DNA of 64,000 nt, taken from the NCBI RefSeq assembly GCF_002288925.2, contig NW_022098057.1:64843641-64907640 (forward strand), in the 5' to 3' direction. A model generated the notes under the pieces. The model was not told the DNA's origin. It ran no database searches and was given only the letters and a program-made list of their open reading frames with translations. Numbering within the stretch: position 1 is the first letter of the stretch; every line of letters starts with the position of its first letter. This document shows, one piece after another, positions 11,106-23,480 of this stretch. The stretch comes from Delphinapterus leucas (lineage: Eukaryota > Chordata > Mammalia > Artiodactyla > Monodontidae). The position numbers were made by a program, and so were the translations under genes.

Positions 11106-12179
11106 TTTTGAAAAGATAATGAATTGCTGACATTTGAGAACCTGGTGAGAAATTTTAATGCATCTAATAAATATTTATCCAATAAGAGAAGGATAAAATC
11201 CCTTACATCTTGATGATTAAAAAGAAAGGATTGAGTGCCTTGTAAATAAAATATGTGGATAATAATGATTTCTAGAACTTGTTTGCTCTTGGCCTCTTGC
11301 GACTATTAAATACATGCTGTACATGATATTACAGAGAATGTTCAACTCATGATCCATAAATTTGATATCAAACTTAGAGATACCTTCTAGGTGGCTAGAT
11401 AAAATCATGATTTTATTTTACTTTTCCAAAACTTGAAAAAGGTAAAGCTGAAATCTAGAGCAGAGTTTAAAACAAGTTCTTATGTAGTATTTATATAATA
11501 TCATGAGTTTCATGTCAGCCGGTTGATCATCAATATTTATTAGGTAACTGTTCTGTATTCCCACATTGTCATATGCTTCATAGAACTAGAAAAGAAGTAA
11601 AAGAAATAGTCTCTGATTCTAATAATTGCATGCCTATTTAGGAGATGAGAATAACATAAAGCAAACTACTAGAGTTCAACACAACACTCTTCCTTCAAAT
11701 CCTCACTCATGGGTCATAAGTTGGGTTCTCTAGGGAAACTACTCTGGAATGAAATCTAGCACTAGGTAGTGTTAGTTTCATGTTAATTAGGGATTGCCCT
11801 AGTGGGAAATAAGAATGGGAAAAATCAGGGAGGAAAAATAAATATGGGAGGTGATAAAGAGACTTATGTAATAGGAGTGGACAATTCACACTTAATATTG
11901 GTTGGAATTCAACTTAGGAAAGTTGGTTTAAGGCATATTATAGAAGACCTCAAAACAGAGCAGTTTTTGTTTTTATTTATTATTTGTTGACCACCCTGGA
12001 CAAAAATGGACAGTTTGCAACTTGATTTGGTGTATAGGACTTTATATACAACTAACACACACCTTTCAAATATCTATGGAACATTCACAAAAATGGATCA
12101 AAAGAAAAAAAGAAAAGTTCAGTAAATTCTGCAAAGTAGAAAAGAGTCAACAAATGAACGGCATTAGGAAAATGTGTCT

Positions 12180-12925
12180 TTTTTTTTTTTGAGCCTAAAT
12201 TTTACAAATCTGACTTTTTCTATTTTATTCTCTGTAAAGATTTCTTTTGGTAATTAAGATTACTGTTAATTTTTAAAATTACTTAGTTTCTGTTTTTATC
12301 TTTATTAACTCCTACTTTCTAATTCCTGAGTTAATTTTGCCATTATTTTATATACTGAGTACATTTATTTAGTTTATTTTTAGTCTTCTTCATTTTTTTT
12401 TCTTAATGTCTTAAATTTATTTATGATGTCATTTTTTTCTCTGGACACCTTATATTTGAGGGGCAGTACTTTTTACTCTTTTTCTAAATAGGCATAAATT
12501 TTAGTTAATATTTTTCTCTTTTTTGGCCTAGGAGTCTTAGAAGGGTATTTCAAAATTTTAAACTTTGTTTTTATTTGCTTGTTTTTGTCATCCTATAAAA
12601 TTAATACCTAGTTTCACTGAATTTTGGTAACAGTATAGGTTTTATTTTGGAAAAATTTTTGGATTTCTTTTTTTTTGGAAAACTTTAGGGATTTTCTTTG
12701 TAGCTTAATTCATGGGTTTTTTTTGAAAGTTGCCTATTTGAAAAAAATGTGTATTCTGTTTTTGTTCATAGAAAATTCTAAAAAAATAACTTTCTTGAAC
12801 TTCTTAATTGTAATAAATGAATTATCTTCATTTTTACTCTTGTCTCTGCCTCATTTATTAGAGTTGAAGTCTCCCACATTACAGTGGATTTCCATTTTCT
12901 CTTTGTATTTTTAGTGGCATATTGT
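12180..12925 (-). repeat. Ancient L1 ORF2 fragment
   Basis: T-rich sequence with decayed minus-strand ORF2 signals: 'gaattttggtaacagtatag', 'agttgcctatttgaaaaaaa..tgtgtattctg' and 'agttgaagtctcccacatta'. No open frame survives. Confidence 0.55.
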
Positions 12926-12936
12926 TCCATACATTT

Positions 12937-13434
12937 ACTTATTTTTTATTTTTATTATTATGTTAAATTGAAATATAGTTGACATACAATATTATATCAG
13001 TTTCAGTTTTGCTACATAGTGATTTGACATTTGCATACATTATAAAATGATCACCATGATTAGTCTAGTAACCATCTGTCCCATTACAAAATTATTACAA
13101 TATTATTGAATGTATTCATTATGCTGTATATCATGTCCCTGTGGCTTACTTATTTTATACCTGGAGGGTTTTACTTCTTAATCATCTTCACCTATTCCCT
13201 CCACCTTCCCCCACCCTCCCCTCTGGCAACCACCCATTTGTTCTTTATATCTGTTTTTGTTTTGTTTTTTAGATTCCACGTATAATTGAGATCATATGGC
13301 ATTTGTCTTTCTCTGACTTCTTTCACTTAGCATAATACCTTCTAGATCCATTCATGTTGATGCAAATGGCTGATGTGATTGTATTTTTAATGGCTGAGTA
13401 ATATTCCATTGTATATATGAACCATATCTCCTTT
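12937..13434 (-). mobile_element. Outer minus-strand L1, 3' part (split by a nested L1)
   Basis: 3' UTR of a minus-strand L1 ('gaaatatagttgacatacaa', 'ctagtaaccatctgtcccat') and the end of its ORF2 ('taatattccattgtatatat'). It breaks at ATCTCCTTT (13426-13434), the target duplication of the inserted L1. It resumes at 17673. Confidence 0.8.
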
Positions 13435-13668
13435 TTCTTTTTACATTTTTTTATTGAAGTGTAATTGATTTACACTGTTATGTTAGTTTCAGGTGTAAGC
13501 ATAGCGATTCAGATTATACTCCATTGTAGGTTATTTCAAGATAATGGTTAATTCCCTGTGCTATACAGTATAACCTTATTGCTTATCTATTTTATACCTC
13601 GCAGTTTGTATCATTGCTGCAAATGGCAGTATTTCATTCTTTTTTTTTAATGGCAGAGTAACATTCCA

Positions 13669-14049
13669 TTATATATATATATATATGTACCACATCTTCT
13701 TCTTCTTCCAGTTGTCTGTTGATGGCACTTGGGTTGCTTTCATGTCTTGGCTATAATAAATAGTGCTGCTATGAACGTTGAGGTGCATGTATCTTTTCGA
13801 TGAGTGTTTTCTTTTTTCCAGATATATAACCAGGAATGGAATTGCTGAATCATATGGTAGTTCTATTTTTAGTTTTTTGAGGAAACTCCACACTGTTTTC
13901 CATTGTGACTGCACCAATTTACATTCCCACCAACAGAGTATGAGAACTCCCTTTTCTCCACATCCTATACAACATTTTTTATTTGTAGACTTTTGATTAT
14001 AGACATTCTTACAGGTGTGAGGTGATATTTCATTGTGGTTTTGATACAC
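13669..14049 (-). pseudogene. L1 ORF2 C-terminal remnant with zinc-knuckle region
   Basis: A 126-codon minus-strand open stretch contains [20 protein letters not shown], the Cys-rich C-terminal segment of L1 ORF2p. It continues through [20 protein letters not shown] and YYSQDMKATQVPSTDN. It is a fragment of the nested L1, without the endonuclease or reverse transcriptase, so not a gene in its own right. Confidence 0.8.
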
Positions 14050-14827
14050 ATTTCTCTAATAATTTGTGATGTTGAGCATCTTGTCATGTGCCTGTTAGCC
14101 ATTTATATGTCTTCTTTGGTCTATTTAGGTCTTATGCCCATTTTTTGATTGGCTTGTTTGTTATTATTTTTTTTTTATTGAGTTGTGTGAGCTGTTTGTG
14201 TATGTTGGGTGTTAACCTCTTGCCAGTCATATCATTTGCAAATATTTTCTCGTATTCAATAGGTTGTCTTTTTGTGCTGTTGATGATTTTCTTTGCTGTG
14301 CACAAGCTTTTAAGTTTGATGTAGTCCCATTTGTATATTTTTGCTTTTATTTCTTTTGTCTTAGGAGACTGATTAAAGAAATTATTGCTATGATTTATGT
14401 CAGTGTTTTGCCTATGTTCACTTCTAGGAGTTTTATGGAATCCAGTCTTCCATTTAGGTCTTTAAACCATTTTGAGTTTATTTTTGTATATGGCTTGTAA
14501 TGGAATGTTCTAATCTCACCATTTTACATGTGGCTGTCCAGCATTCCCAGCACTCTTGCTGAAGAGACTGTCTTTTTTTTTTCCATTGTATATTCTTGCC
14601 TCCTTTGTTGTAGATTAATTGACCATAGGTGCATGGGTTTAATTTCTGTGCTCTCTATTCTGTTCCGTTGATCTATAAATCTGTTTTTGTGACAATACCA
14701 TAGCACAGGTTGTAGGCTTTTGATTTGTGGTTATCATAGGGTTTGTGTTTGTTGACCCATACTTATATCTACTTGATTTAAACTGATAGTCACTTAAGTT
14801 CCAACATATCTAAAAGATCTACATTTT

Positions 14828-14950
14828 GGGAATTCCCTGGCAGTCCAGTGGTTAGCACTCTGCACTCTCACTGCTGAGGGCCTGGGTTCGATCCCTGTTT
14901 GGGGAACTAAGATCCCATAAGCTGTGTGGCATGCCCCACCTCCAAAAAAG
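14828..14950 (+). mobile_element. CHR-type tRNA-derived SINE
   Basis: It begins 'gggaattccctggcagtcca' and has a Pol III A-box-like 'gtggttagcactc' and a B box GGTTCGATCCC at 14885-14895. The body ends 'aagatcccataagctgtgtg', followed by a short A-rich tail. TACATTTT flanks both sides (14820-14827 and 14951-14958). The family is typical of whales, hippo and ruminants. Confidence 0.9.
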
Positions 14951-15798
14951 TACATTTTTTATTCCCCTCCCCCACATTTTGTGTTTTTGATGTCATATTT
15001 TACATCTTCCTGCTTATCCCTTTACTGTTTATTATAGTTATAGTTGTGTTTACATTTTTTTGTCTTTTAATATAGGTACTGGCTTATTTAAGTGACCTTC
15101 AATCCTTACTATATATTTGCCTTTCCTAGTTGAATTTTCCCTTTCCTATAGATTCTTCTTTTTCTTTTTAGAGAAGACCCTTCAACATTTCTTTTAGGAT
15201 AGGTTTAGTATTGCTGAACTCTTTTAGTTTTGTCTGAGAAGTTGTCTTTCCTTCTATTCCACATGATAATCTTGCTGGGTAGAGTATCCTTGGTTGCAGG
15301 TTTTTCCCTTTTGGCATTTTGAATATATCATGTCACTCCCTTCTGGCCTGCAAATCTGCAGAGAAATCAGCTGATAGCTTTATGGGGATTCCCTTGTATA
15401 TGACTCTTTATCTTTTGCTTCCTTTAGAATTCTCTGTTTATCTTTAACTTTTGCCATTTTAATTATGATATGTCTTGGTGTTGGTCTGTTTGGGTCATCT
15501 TGTTTGGGACCCTCTGTGCTTCCTGTACCTGGATATCCTTATTCTTCTTTCAATTTGGGAAAATTTTAAGCCACAGTTTCTTCATATACATTTTCTGTTC
15601 CCTTGTCTCTCTTCTCCTTCTGGAACATTTATAATGCAAATGTTGGCACATTCGGTGTTATCTTAGAGAACTTGTATGTTGTGCTTTTTTTTTTGGTCTT
15701 TCCTTCTGCAGTTTTGATTAAGTGATTTCCAATATTCTAACTTCTAGATCACTTATGTGTCATTTAGTCTGCTACTCATTTTTTCTAGAGTTCCTTTT

Positions 15799-16137
15799 TT
15801 TAAAAAATTTATTTAATTAATTTATTTTTTGCTGTGTTTGCTCTTTGTTGCTGCATGCGGGCTTTCTCTAGCTGTGGTGAGTGGGGGCTACTCTTTGTTG
15901 TGGTGCGTGGGCTTCTCATTGCGTTGGTTTCTCTTTGTTGCGGAGCACGGGCTCTAGGTGCATGGGCTTCAGTAGCTGTGGCTTGTGGGCTCTAGAGCGC
16001 AGGCTCAGTAGTTGTGGCACACAGGCTTAGTTGCTTTGCAGCATGTGGGATCTTCCTGGACTAGGGCTCGAACCTGTGTCCCCTGCATTGGCATTGACAA
16101 GTGGATTCTTAACCACTGTGCCACCAGTGGTTAAGAA
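15799..16137 (-). mobile_element. CHR-type tRNA-derived SINE, long form, with aberrant 5' end
   Basis: Read on the minus strand: 'ggtggcacagtggttaagaa', then B box GGTTCGAGCCC (complement of 16064-16074), then the tRNA-unrelated body. On the + strand that body reads 'gcttctcattgcgttggttt' and 'ggagcacgggctctaggtgc', and the T-rich left side is the tail. The expected 5' start is replaced by an inverted copy of its own first bases. Confidence 0.85.
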
Positions 16138-16139
16138 TC
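16104..16139. repeat. Perfect 14-bp inverted repeat at the SINE 5' terminus
   Basis: GATTCTTAACCACT (16104-16117) and AGTGGTTAAGAATC (16126-16139) are exact reverse complements around the 8-base loop GTGCCACC. Confidence 0.95.
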
Positions 16140-17672
16140 TTTTTTTTTTAGGTTCTTTTTTTTCTCAGATATTGGGTTCTTTATATTTTCTAGTTCCTTG
16201 TTAAAATGATTTGTGTTTAGATCAATCTTCTCCCCTTATTCAGTTTGCATTTTTATTACCAACATTTTGAATTCTTTGATAAATTGCTTATTTCTGTTTC
16301 ATTATTTATTTTTTCAGAACTTTTCTCTTGCTCTTTCAATTAAGAGTAGTTCCTCTGCCTTTTCATTTTACTTAACTTTCTCTGTCTCTATGAATATAGG
16401 TAAAACATTTACCTATTGTGGCCTTGAAGAGGTGTTGTTATGTGAGAGCATTCTTATGGAAATTGCTATGCCCAATGCCTTTGGTGGGAGGGCTGGAGTT
16501 GTTTATGCCTGTCATATCTTTCCACAGGGTGTGCTGGCCAGTATGACCTTAGTAGTTGGTGTGGCTGCTGATGGAGAAGCTAAAGCCTGTACAGGATGTG
16601 AGGTGGGAATTCCTCTCTGCTCAGTGGCTGTCACTGCCCTGTCCGGGGCAGGGTCTGCTCCTAAGTTGCTAGAGTGGAAGTCCTGAGGGTCAGGCTCCAG
16701 CTGGCTCTGTTCACTTTAAGTGTGTGTTTTTCCTTCTCCCCACACTGGGGCCTCTGCCCCAAAGGAGGGGAGTGCTGAAGCAAATGGAGCTTATGTGCCT
16801 ACAGGGGTCTGATGCTCTGCCTGTGTAAGCATCTGTGGCTCTGCTCAGATGCAGCCCATGGTTGTGGGTTTTACACTGTTGTGGCTGCCTTAGTTCTAGT
16901 GTTAGGCTGTGGAACGGAGTGGGCAGGACCGAAGCATTTGTTCAGCTTGGGCTGGGGTGTACACTGAGTTGGTCATGGGAATTTGGGTGCTGTGCTGCTT
17001 TCGGAAGTCTGGACTGTTTCTGATGTGCAGCTTGGGTAAGTGCCAACAGTGGCTGCTGCTGCCCCACCCGCACTCTGCCCTGGGCCCCTGGATTGCCTCT
17101 GTGTCCCTAGATAGAGTCTTTTCTCAGGTCCTGGCTGCACTAGATCCAGTGCCAAGCTGTGGTGTGGAGTGACTGGGGCCAGGGCGTTTGCTTGGCTTGA
17201 ACTGGGGAAGTGTAGGGAGGTGGTAGCTACTGGGGCAGACCTCTCTTTGCCTTGCCTGGGGGTAAGCCAGCACCATGCCCTCCTCGTGAGTGGAATCTAG
17301 GCTTCTCCAGCCTTTCTGTCTGTCCCAGCCATTCTCTGAGCAGCCAAGGGCCAGGACCTGGCCTGGGACACGCAGCCTGTGGCTTGACCTGCTGACTCCC
17401 CAGAGTGAGTTTCCACCCCAGGGATCTCTCTTTTCCTCTTAGTCCCCTGCCAGGGGTACAGGTCCCCACCTGATTCTTTTCTTCCAGTGCTACCTGATTT
17501 TGTGTGTATCTGTCTTGCAGCCTTGGTTGTATAAGAATCCTTCTGTCAGTTTCCAGTTAGTTTTCCACGAGAATTGTTCCACATATAGATGTATTTTTGA
17601 TGTGTTTGTGGAGAAGGTGAACTTCTTGTCCTCTTGCTGTGCCATCTTGATCCCTTCCCCTACATCTCCTTT

Positions 17673-20600
17673 ATCCATTCATCTATTGAGGAACACTTGT
17701 TTCCATATGTTGGCTATTGTAAATAATGCTGCAGTGTACACTGGTGTGCATATATCTTTTTGAATTAGTGTTTCTATTTTCTTTGGGTAAATACCCAGAA
17801 GCAAAACTGCTGAACTGTATGGTAGTTCTACTTTTAATTTTTAGGAACCTCCATACTGTTTTCTATGGTGGCTGCACTAATGTATCATCTCATTAACAGT
17901 GCATTAGGGTTCCCTTTTTTCCACATCCTCACCAACACTTGTTGCTTGTTGTCATTTTGATGATAGCCATTCTGACACGTGTGGGGTGGTATCTCATTGT
18001 GGTTTTGATTTGCATTTCCCTGATGATTAGTGATGTTGAACATCTTTTCATTTGTCTGTTGGCCATTTGTATGTCTTCTTTGGAAAAAATGTCCATTGAG
18101 GTCCTCTGCCCAGTTTTTAATTGGGTTTGCTATTTTGATGTTGGGTTGTTTGAATTATCTATATATTTTGATTACTTATCCCTTATTGGATATATCATTT
18201 GCAAATATCTTCTTCCATTGAGTAGGCTACTTTTTCGTTTTGTTGATTGTTTCTGTCTTTTTGGAAGAAGCCTTCAGTTTGATGAAGTCCCATTGTTTAT
18301 TTTTGCTTTCGTTTTCCATGCCTGAGGAGACAGATCCAAAAAAATTTTGCTAAGACTGATATCAAAGAGTATCCCACCTGTGTTTTCTTCCAGGAGTTTT
18401 ATGTTTTCAGGTCTTACATTTAAGTCTTTAATCCCTTTTGAGTTTATTTTTGTGTAGGGTGTGAGAAATTAGTCCAGTTTGATTCTTTTGCATATAGCTG
18501 TCTAGTTTTCCCAGCACCATTTATTGAAGAGGCTGACTCTTCTCCATTATATATTCTTACCTCCTTTCTTGTAGATTAATTGGCGATATAATCATGGTTA
18601 TATTTTGGAGCTCTCTATTCAGTTCCATTAATCTGCATGTTTGCTTTTATGCTAATGTCATATAGTTTTAATTACTATACATTTGTAATATAGTTTGAAA
18701 TCAAGGAGCATGATTTCTCCAGCTTTGTACTTCTTTCACACGATTTCTTTGGCTCTTTGGGGTCTTATGTGTTTCCATGCAAATTTTAGAATTATTTGTT
18801 CCAGTTCTGTGAAAGATGCCATTAGTGTTTTGATATGGATTGCATTGAATCTGTAGATTGCCTTGGGTAGTATGATCATTTTAACAATATTTATCTTCCA
18901 ATCCATGAGCATTGTATATCTTTCCATCTATTTGTGTCATCTTCAATTTCTTTCATCGATTTCTTATAGTTTTCAGAGTACATATCTTTCACATCCTTGG
19001 TTAAACTTATTTCCCCAGGTATTTTATTCTTTTTAATGCAACTGTAAGTGGGATTGTTTTCTTAATTTTTCTTTCTGATAGCTCATAATCAATGTATAGA
19101 AATGGAACAGATTTCTGTATATTAATTTTGTATTCTGCTATTTATTTTGTAGATCTAACAGTTTTTTTGATGGAGTCAATTTTACCTCTTTGTTTCCAAT
19201 TTGGATTCCTTTTTAATTTATTTTTCTTGTCTGATTGCTGTGGCTAAGACTTTGAATAATATGTTTGATAAAAGTGATGAGAGTGGGCATCCTTGTCTTA
19301 TTCCTGGCCTTAGAGGAAAAAAATTTCAGCTTTTTACCTTTGTGGATGTTTTTGGCTGCGGGTTTGTCATAGATGGCCTATATTATGTTGATGTATGTTT
19401 CCTCTATACCCATTTGTTGAGAATTTTTATCATAAATGGATGTCAGAGTGTATGTCAAAATGCTTTTTCTGCATCTATTGAGATGATTGTATGATTTTTC
19501 TTCTTCAGTTTGTTAATGTGGTATATCACATCAATTGATTTACAGATATTGAACAATTCATTCATTCCTGGAATAAATCCCAGTTGATCATGTTGTATGA
19601 TTCTTTTAATGTATTGTTTGCTAATATTTTATTGAGAATGTCTGCATCTATGTTTATCAGTGATATCGGCTTGTAATTCTCTTTTTTGTTGTGTCTTTGT
19701 CTGGTCTTGGTATCAGTTTGATGTTGGCCTCAAAGCATGAGCTTGGAAGTATTACTTCCTCTGCAGTTTTTTGGAATAGTTTGAGAAGGTTAGGTGTTAA
19801 CTCTTCTTTAAATGTTTAGTAGAATTTTCCAGTGAAGCTCTCTGGTCCTGAAGCTTTGTTTGTTGGTAGTTTTTTGATTACTGATTCAAGTTCATTACTA
19901 GTAATTGCTCTGTTCATATTTTTTTATTTCTTCCTGATTAAGTATTGGGAGATTATATGTTTCTAGAAAGTTATCTGTTTCTTCTAGGTTTTACAATTTG
20001 TTGGCATATAATTGTAGTAACCTCTACGATCCTTTGTATTTCTGCAGTGTTGGTTGTAACTGATGAGTCTGGTTAAAGTTTTATCAATTTTGTTTATCTT
20101 TTACAAGAACCAGCTTCTAGTTTCAGTGATCTTCCCTATTTTTTTTTTTTTGGTCTCTATTTCATTTATTTCTGCTCTGATCTTTATTATATCCCTACTT
20201 CTATTAACTTTGGGTTTTGTTTGTTGTTTTTTTTCTATTTCTTTTAGGTATAAATTTAGATCATTTATTTGAGATTTTTCTTGTTTCCTGGAGTAAGCCT
20301 TTATCACCATAAACTTCCCTGTAGAAGTACTTTTGCTGCATCCCATACATTTGGCCTGTTGTGTTTCCATTTTAATTTGTCTTAAGACACTTTTTGATTT
20401 ACTCCTTGTTTTCTTCAATTACCCATTAGTTTTTTTAGTAGTGTATTGTTTAGGCTCCATATGTTTATGTTTTTTCCAGTTTTTTCTTGCAGTCAATTTC
20501 TAGTCTCATACAGTTGCAGTTGGAAAAATGCTTGCTATGATTTCAATCTTCTTTAATTTACTGAGATTTGTTTTGTGGCCTAGCATGTGTTCTATTCTGA

Positions 20601-22560
20601 AGAATGTTCCATATTCACTTGAAAAGAATGTGTATTCTTCAGTTTTTGGATGGAATGTTCTTTATGTATGTATGAAGGCCATTTGGACTGTTGGGTACTT
20701 TAAGGCCAGTGTTTTCTTATTGACTTTCTGCCTGGATACCTGTCTATTGATGTAAGTGAGGTGTTAGAGTCCCCTACTTTTATTTTATTACTGTCAATTT
20801 CTTCCCTTATATTGTTAATATGGGCTTTGTGTGTTTAGGTGTTTGTATGTTGCATGCATATGTATTTACAATTGTTATATCTTCTGGTTGGATTGATTCC
20901 TTTATCACTATGTAATGCCTTTCTTTGTCTTTTTTTATAGTCTTTCTTTTAAAGTCTATTTTGTCTGATACAAGTATTGCTACCCCAGCTCTCTTTTTGT
21001 TTCTATTTGTATGGAATATATTTTTCCATCCCATCACCTTCAGCCTGTGTATGTCTGAAGAGAGCCTTTTGTAGGCAACATACAGATGGTTCTTGTTTTC
21101 TTATCTCTGTGTCTTTTGATTGGAGCATTTAGTCCATTTTCATTGAAAGTAAGTATTGATAAGTATTTCCTTATTGCCAAATTGTTAATTGTTTTCTGGT
21201 TGTTTTTGTAATTCTTCTCTGTTCATTTCATCTTCTCTTGCTCTCTTTCCTTGTGATTTTTGACTACCTTTAGTGTTATGTTTGGAATCCTTTCTCTTTA
21301 TTTTTCATGCATCTAATATAGGTTTTTGTTTTGTGGTTACTATGAGGTTCATATGTGACAACATATGTATATATATGCCTAATTTAAGTTAATGATCCCA
21401 AATACATTCTAACAGTCCTACATTTTTATTGCCCTGAGCCACATTTTAGATATCATATTTTACATCTTTTTATTTTGCATATCCCTTACAGTTGATTTTA
21501 CTGTTTTTTTTTTTAAACCTTCCTACTAGCTTTATAATTGTTTGGTCCACTACCTTGACTATATATTTGTCTTTACTGTGAGATTTTTCCTTTTATAACC
21601 TTCTCATTTCTAGTTGTGGCCTTTTCTTCTCTGGTTAGAGAAGTCCCTTTAATATGTCTTGTAAGGCTGATTTGGTTTTGATGAACTCTTTTAACTTTTG
21701 CTTGTCTCTAAAACTCTTTATCTGTCCTTCCATTCTGAATGATAACCTTGCTGGGTAGAATATTCTTGGTTGTAGATTTTTTCCTTCAGCGCTTTGAATA
21801 CATGTGGTGCCACTGCTTTCTGGCCTGCAAAGTTTCTGCTGAAAAGTCAAACAATGGTCTTATGGGAGTCCCCTTATATGTATCTAGTTGCTTTTCTCTT
21901 GTTGTTTTTAAGAGTCTCTCTTTATCTTTAATTTATGACATTTTAATTAGAATGTATTTTGATGTGGGCCTCTTTGGGTTCATCTTGTTTGAGACTTTGT
22001 GTGCTTCCTGGACTTGGATGTGTGTTTCCTCCTTCAGATTAGGTAAATTTTCAGGTATTATTTCTTCAAATAAGTTGTCTATGTTTTTATCTCTCTTATT
22101 CTTTGGGGACCCCCTATAATGCAAGTATTAGTATGCTTGATGTTGTCTCAGAGGTCTCTTAAACTATCCTCATTATTATTATTATTATTTTTCTATTCAG
22201 CTTGGGTAATTTCCACTACTGTTTTCCAGATCATCGATCTGTTCCTCTGTATCATCTAGTCTACTGTTGATTCCTTCTGTCTTATTTTTAAATTTCAGTA
22301 ATTGTATTCTTCAGCTCTACTTGATTCTTCTTTATACTTTCTAACTTTTTGTTGAAATTCTCTGTTCATCCAGTCTTCTCTTGAGTTTGATGAGTATCTT
22401 TATACTCACTACCTTGAACTCTTTATCAGGTTGATTGCTTATACCCATTTCATTTAGTTCCTTTTCTGAGGATTTTTCGTGTTCCTTCATTTGGAACATA
22501 TTCCTCTGTCTCCACATTTTGTCTAATTCTCTGTGTTTATTTCTATGGTCAAGTTATACT
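17673..22560 (-). mobile_element. Outer minus-strand L1, main part (ORF2, intergenic region, ORF1)
   Basis: Continuation of the L1 that starts at 12937. On the minus strand ORF2 runs from ~21180 down to 17673, with the intergenic region at ~21180-21600. ORF1 lies at ~21620-22500, recognisable from RGSPKNKRDKNIDNLFEEII and HIQVQEAHKVSNKMNPKRPT near 21940-22120. Endonuclease-domain remnants include KKRAGVAILVSDKIDFKRK near 20900-21000. All frames are broken, and around 19160-19180 the stretch coding the (F/Y)ADD catalytic motif is deleted. The 5' boundary is approximate; L1-like 5'UTR may extend to ~22740. Confidence 0.8.
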
Positions 22561-23394
22561 GGAGTAAGAGAGTAAGGAGATTTAGGTGCTCCTTAGACCA
22601 GGAAAGTGGTTTATCTTCCTGGAGCAGGAACTTCCTGTCCCTTGTGGTGTATATTGCCTAGATTCTTTGATCACAGAAGAAACATTCTGGGCTCTAAAGT
22701 TACAACCCACATGGGGCTTCTTAGGCTAAAGTCTAAAGAAATCCATCTATAGAATCCAGGGGTCTCTGGACTTGGTTGAGAAAAAAATTAGAACTTTATT
22801 TTCAAAGTTCTATCTCAAATTTAGCATTTTGTTTATTTATTAATATAGGCGACAAACCACAGTAGTGCTGGCAATACCTAAGACTTTTTCATGAATAGAA
22901 ATTACAGATATTTTCATACCACAATACAGATATGCAAAATATCGTTTATGATTGCACTACCTCTAAATTATGGAAGTTATTAGATCCACGGCTAGATCTT
23001 GTTATTTCATGTTTGTTAATACGACAGATTTAAAAATATTTTTATAACTGTCAATGTAATTGTTTTCCTTTTAAATCTATGTTTTTTGTTTTATGTATTA
23101 TGGTCATTGTTTTGAGAAGAGCTTTTATTTTTCACCAGACTGTAAATGGAGTCCAGGACAAGTTTAAGAACTGCTAGACTTGACTTGACTTGTGACTTTA
23201 GTCTGGGTCAGTTGCTGAGTAAGTTTTTTTCTGAGAGTGGGATATTAGCTTAATTGTTCTGCCCTTTAATTACTTAAAATACAATATGTTCAACTTATAG
23301 AGCCTTTGATTCTAGAGTATTGCTGGAAAGTCTTCATTATTTTTGAAGTCTTTTTTTTCCCTAAGTGGAATTGCTCTTTTCTTGTTTTTTATCA

Positions 23395-23480
23395 TTATCT
23401 TGTTTTTTTTCTTTTCTTCCTCCTTCTCTTCTTCTTTTCTTCCTTGCTCTTTACCTCCCACACTTTGCATCCCTACCCCC
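23395..23480 (+). repeat. CT-rich low-complexity tract
   Basis: Polypyrimidine (TTCC/TTCTT) run. It accounts for the paired open frames on both strands here. Confidence 0.85.

Larger units (their letters stand above)
13435..17663 (-). mobile_element. Nested minus-strand L1, internally deleted, carrying two SINEs
   Basis: L1 inserted into the outer L1. It is flanked by the 9-bp direct repeat ATCTCCTTT (13426-13434 and 17664-17672). On the minus strand it has a 5' end near 17660 ('gggatcaagatggcacagca'), a GC-rich 5'UTR of ~1.2 kb (to ~16450) and ORF1 (~16450-15160). The intergenic region follows (to ~14730), then only the C-terminal third of ORF2 (~14715-13680), a 3' UTR and an A-rich tail. 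The endonuclease and reverse-transcriptase parts of ORF2 are missing. The CHR SINEs at 14828 and 15799 inserted later. No intact frame remains. Confidence 0.8.

Noticed and set aside
14828..14950. tRNA gene suggested by A and B boxes
   Set aside because: The boxes belong to a tRNA-derived SINE with target-site duplications. No cloverleaf with a proper acceptor stem is seen.
16213..16686. A 157-codon + strand frame with a GC-richer 3' half
   Set aside because: It is antisense to the 5'UTR and ORF1 of the nested minus-strand L1.
17939..18325. A 128-codon hydrophobic frame resembling a membrane protein
   Set aside because: It is antisense to L1 ORF2, a known source of false membrane-protein predictions.
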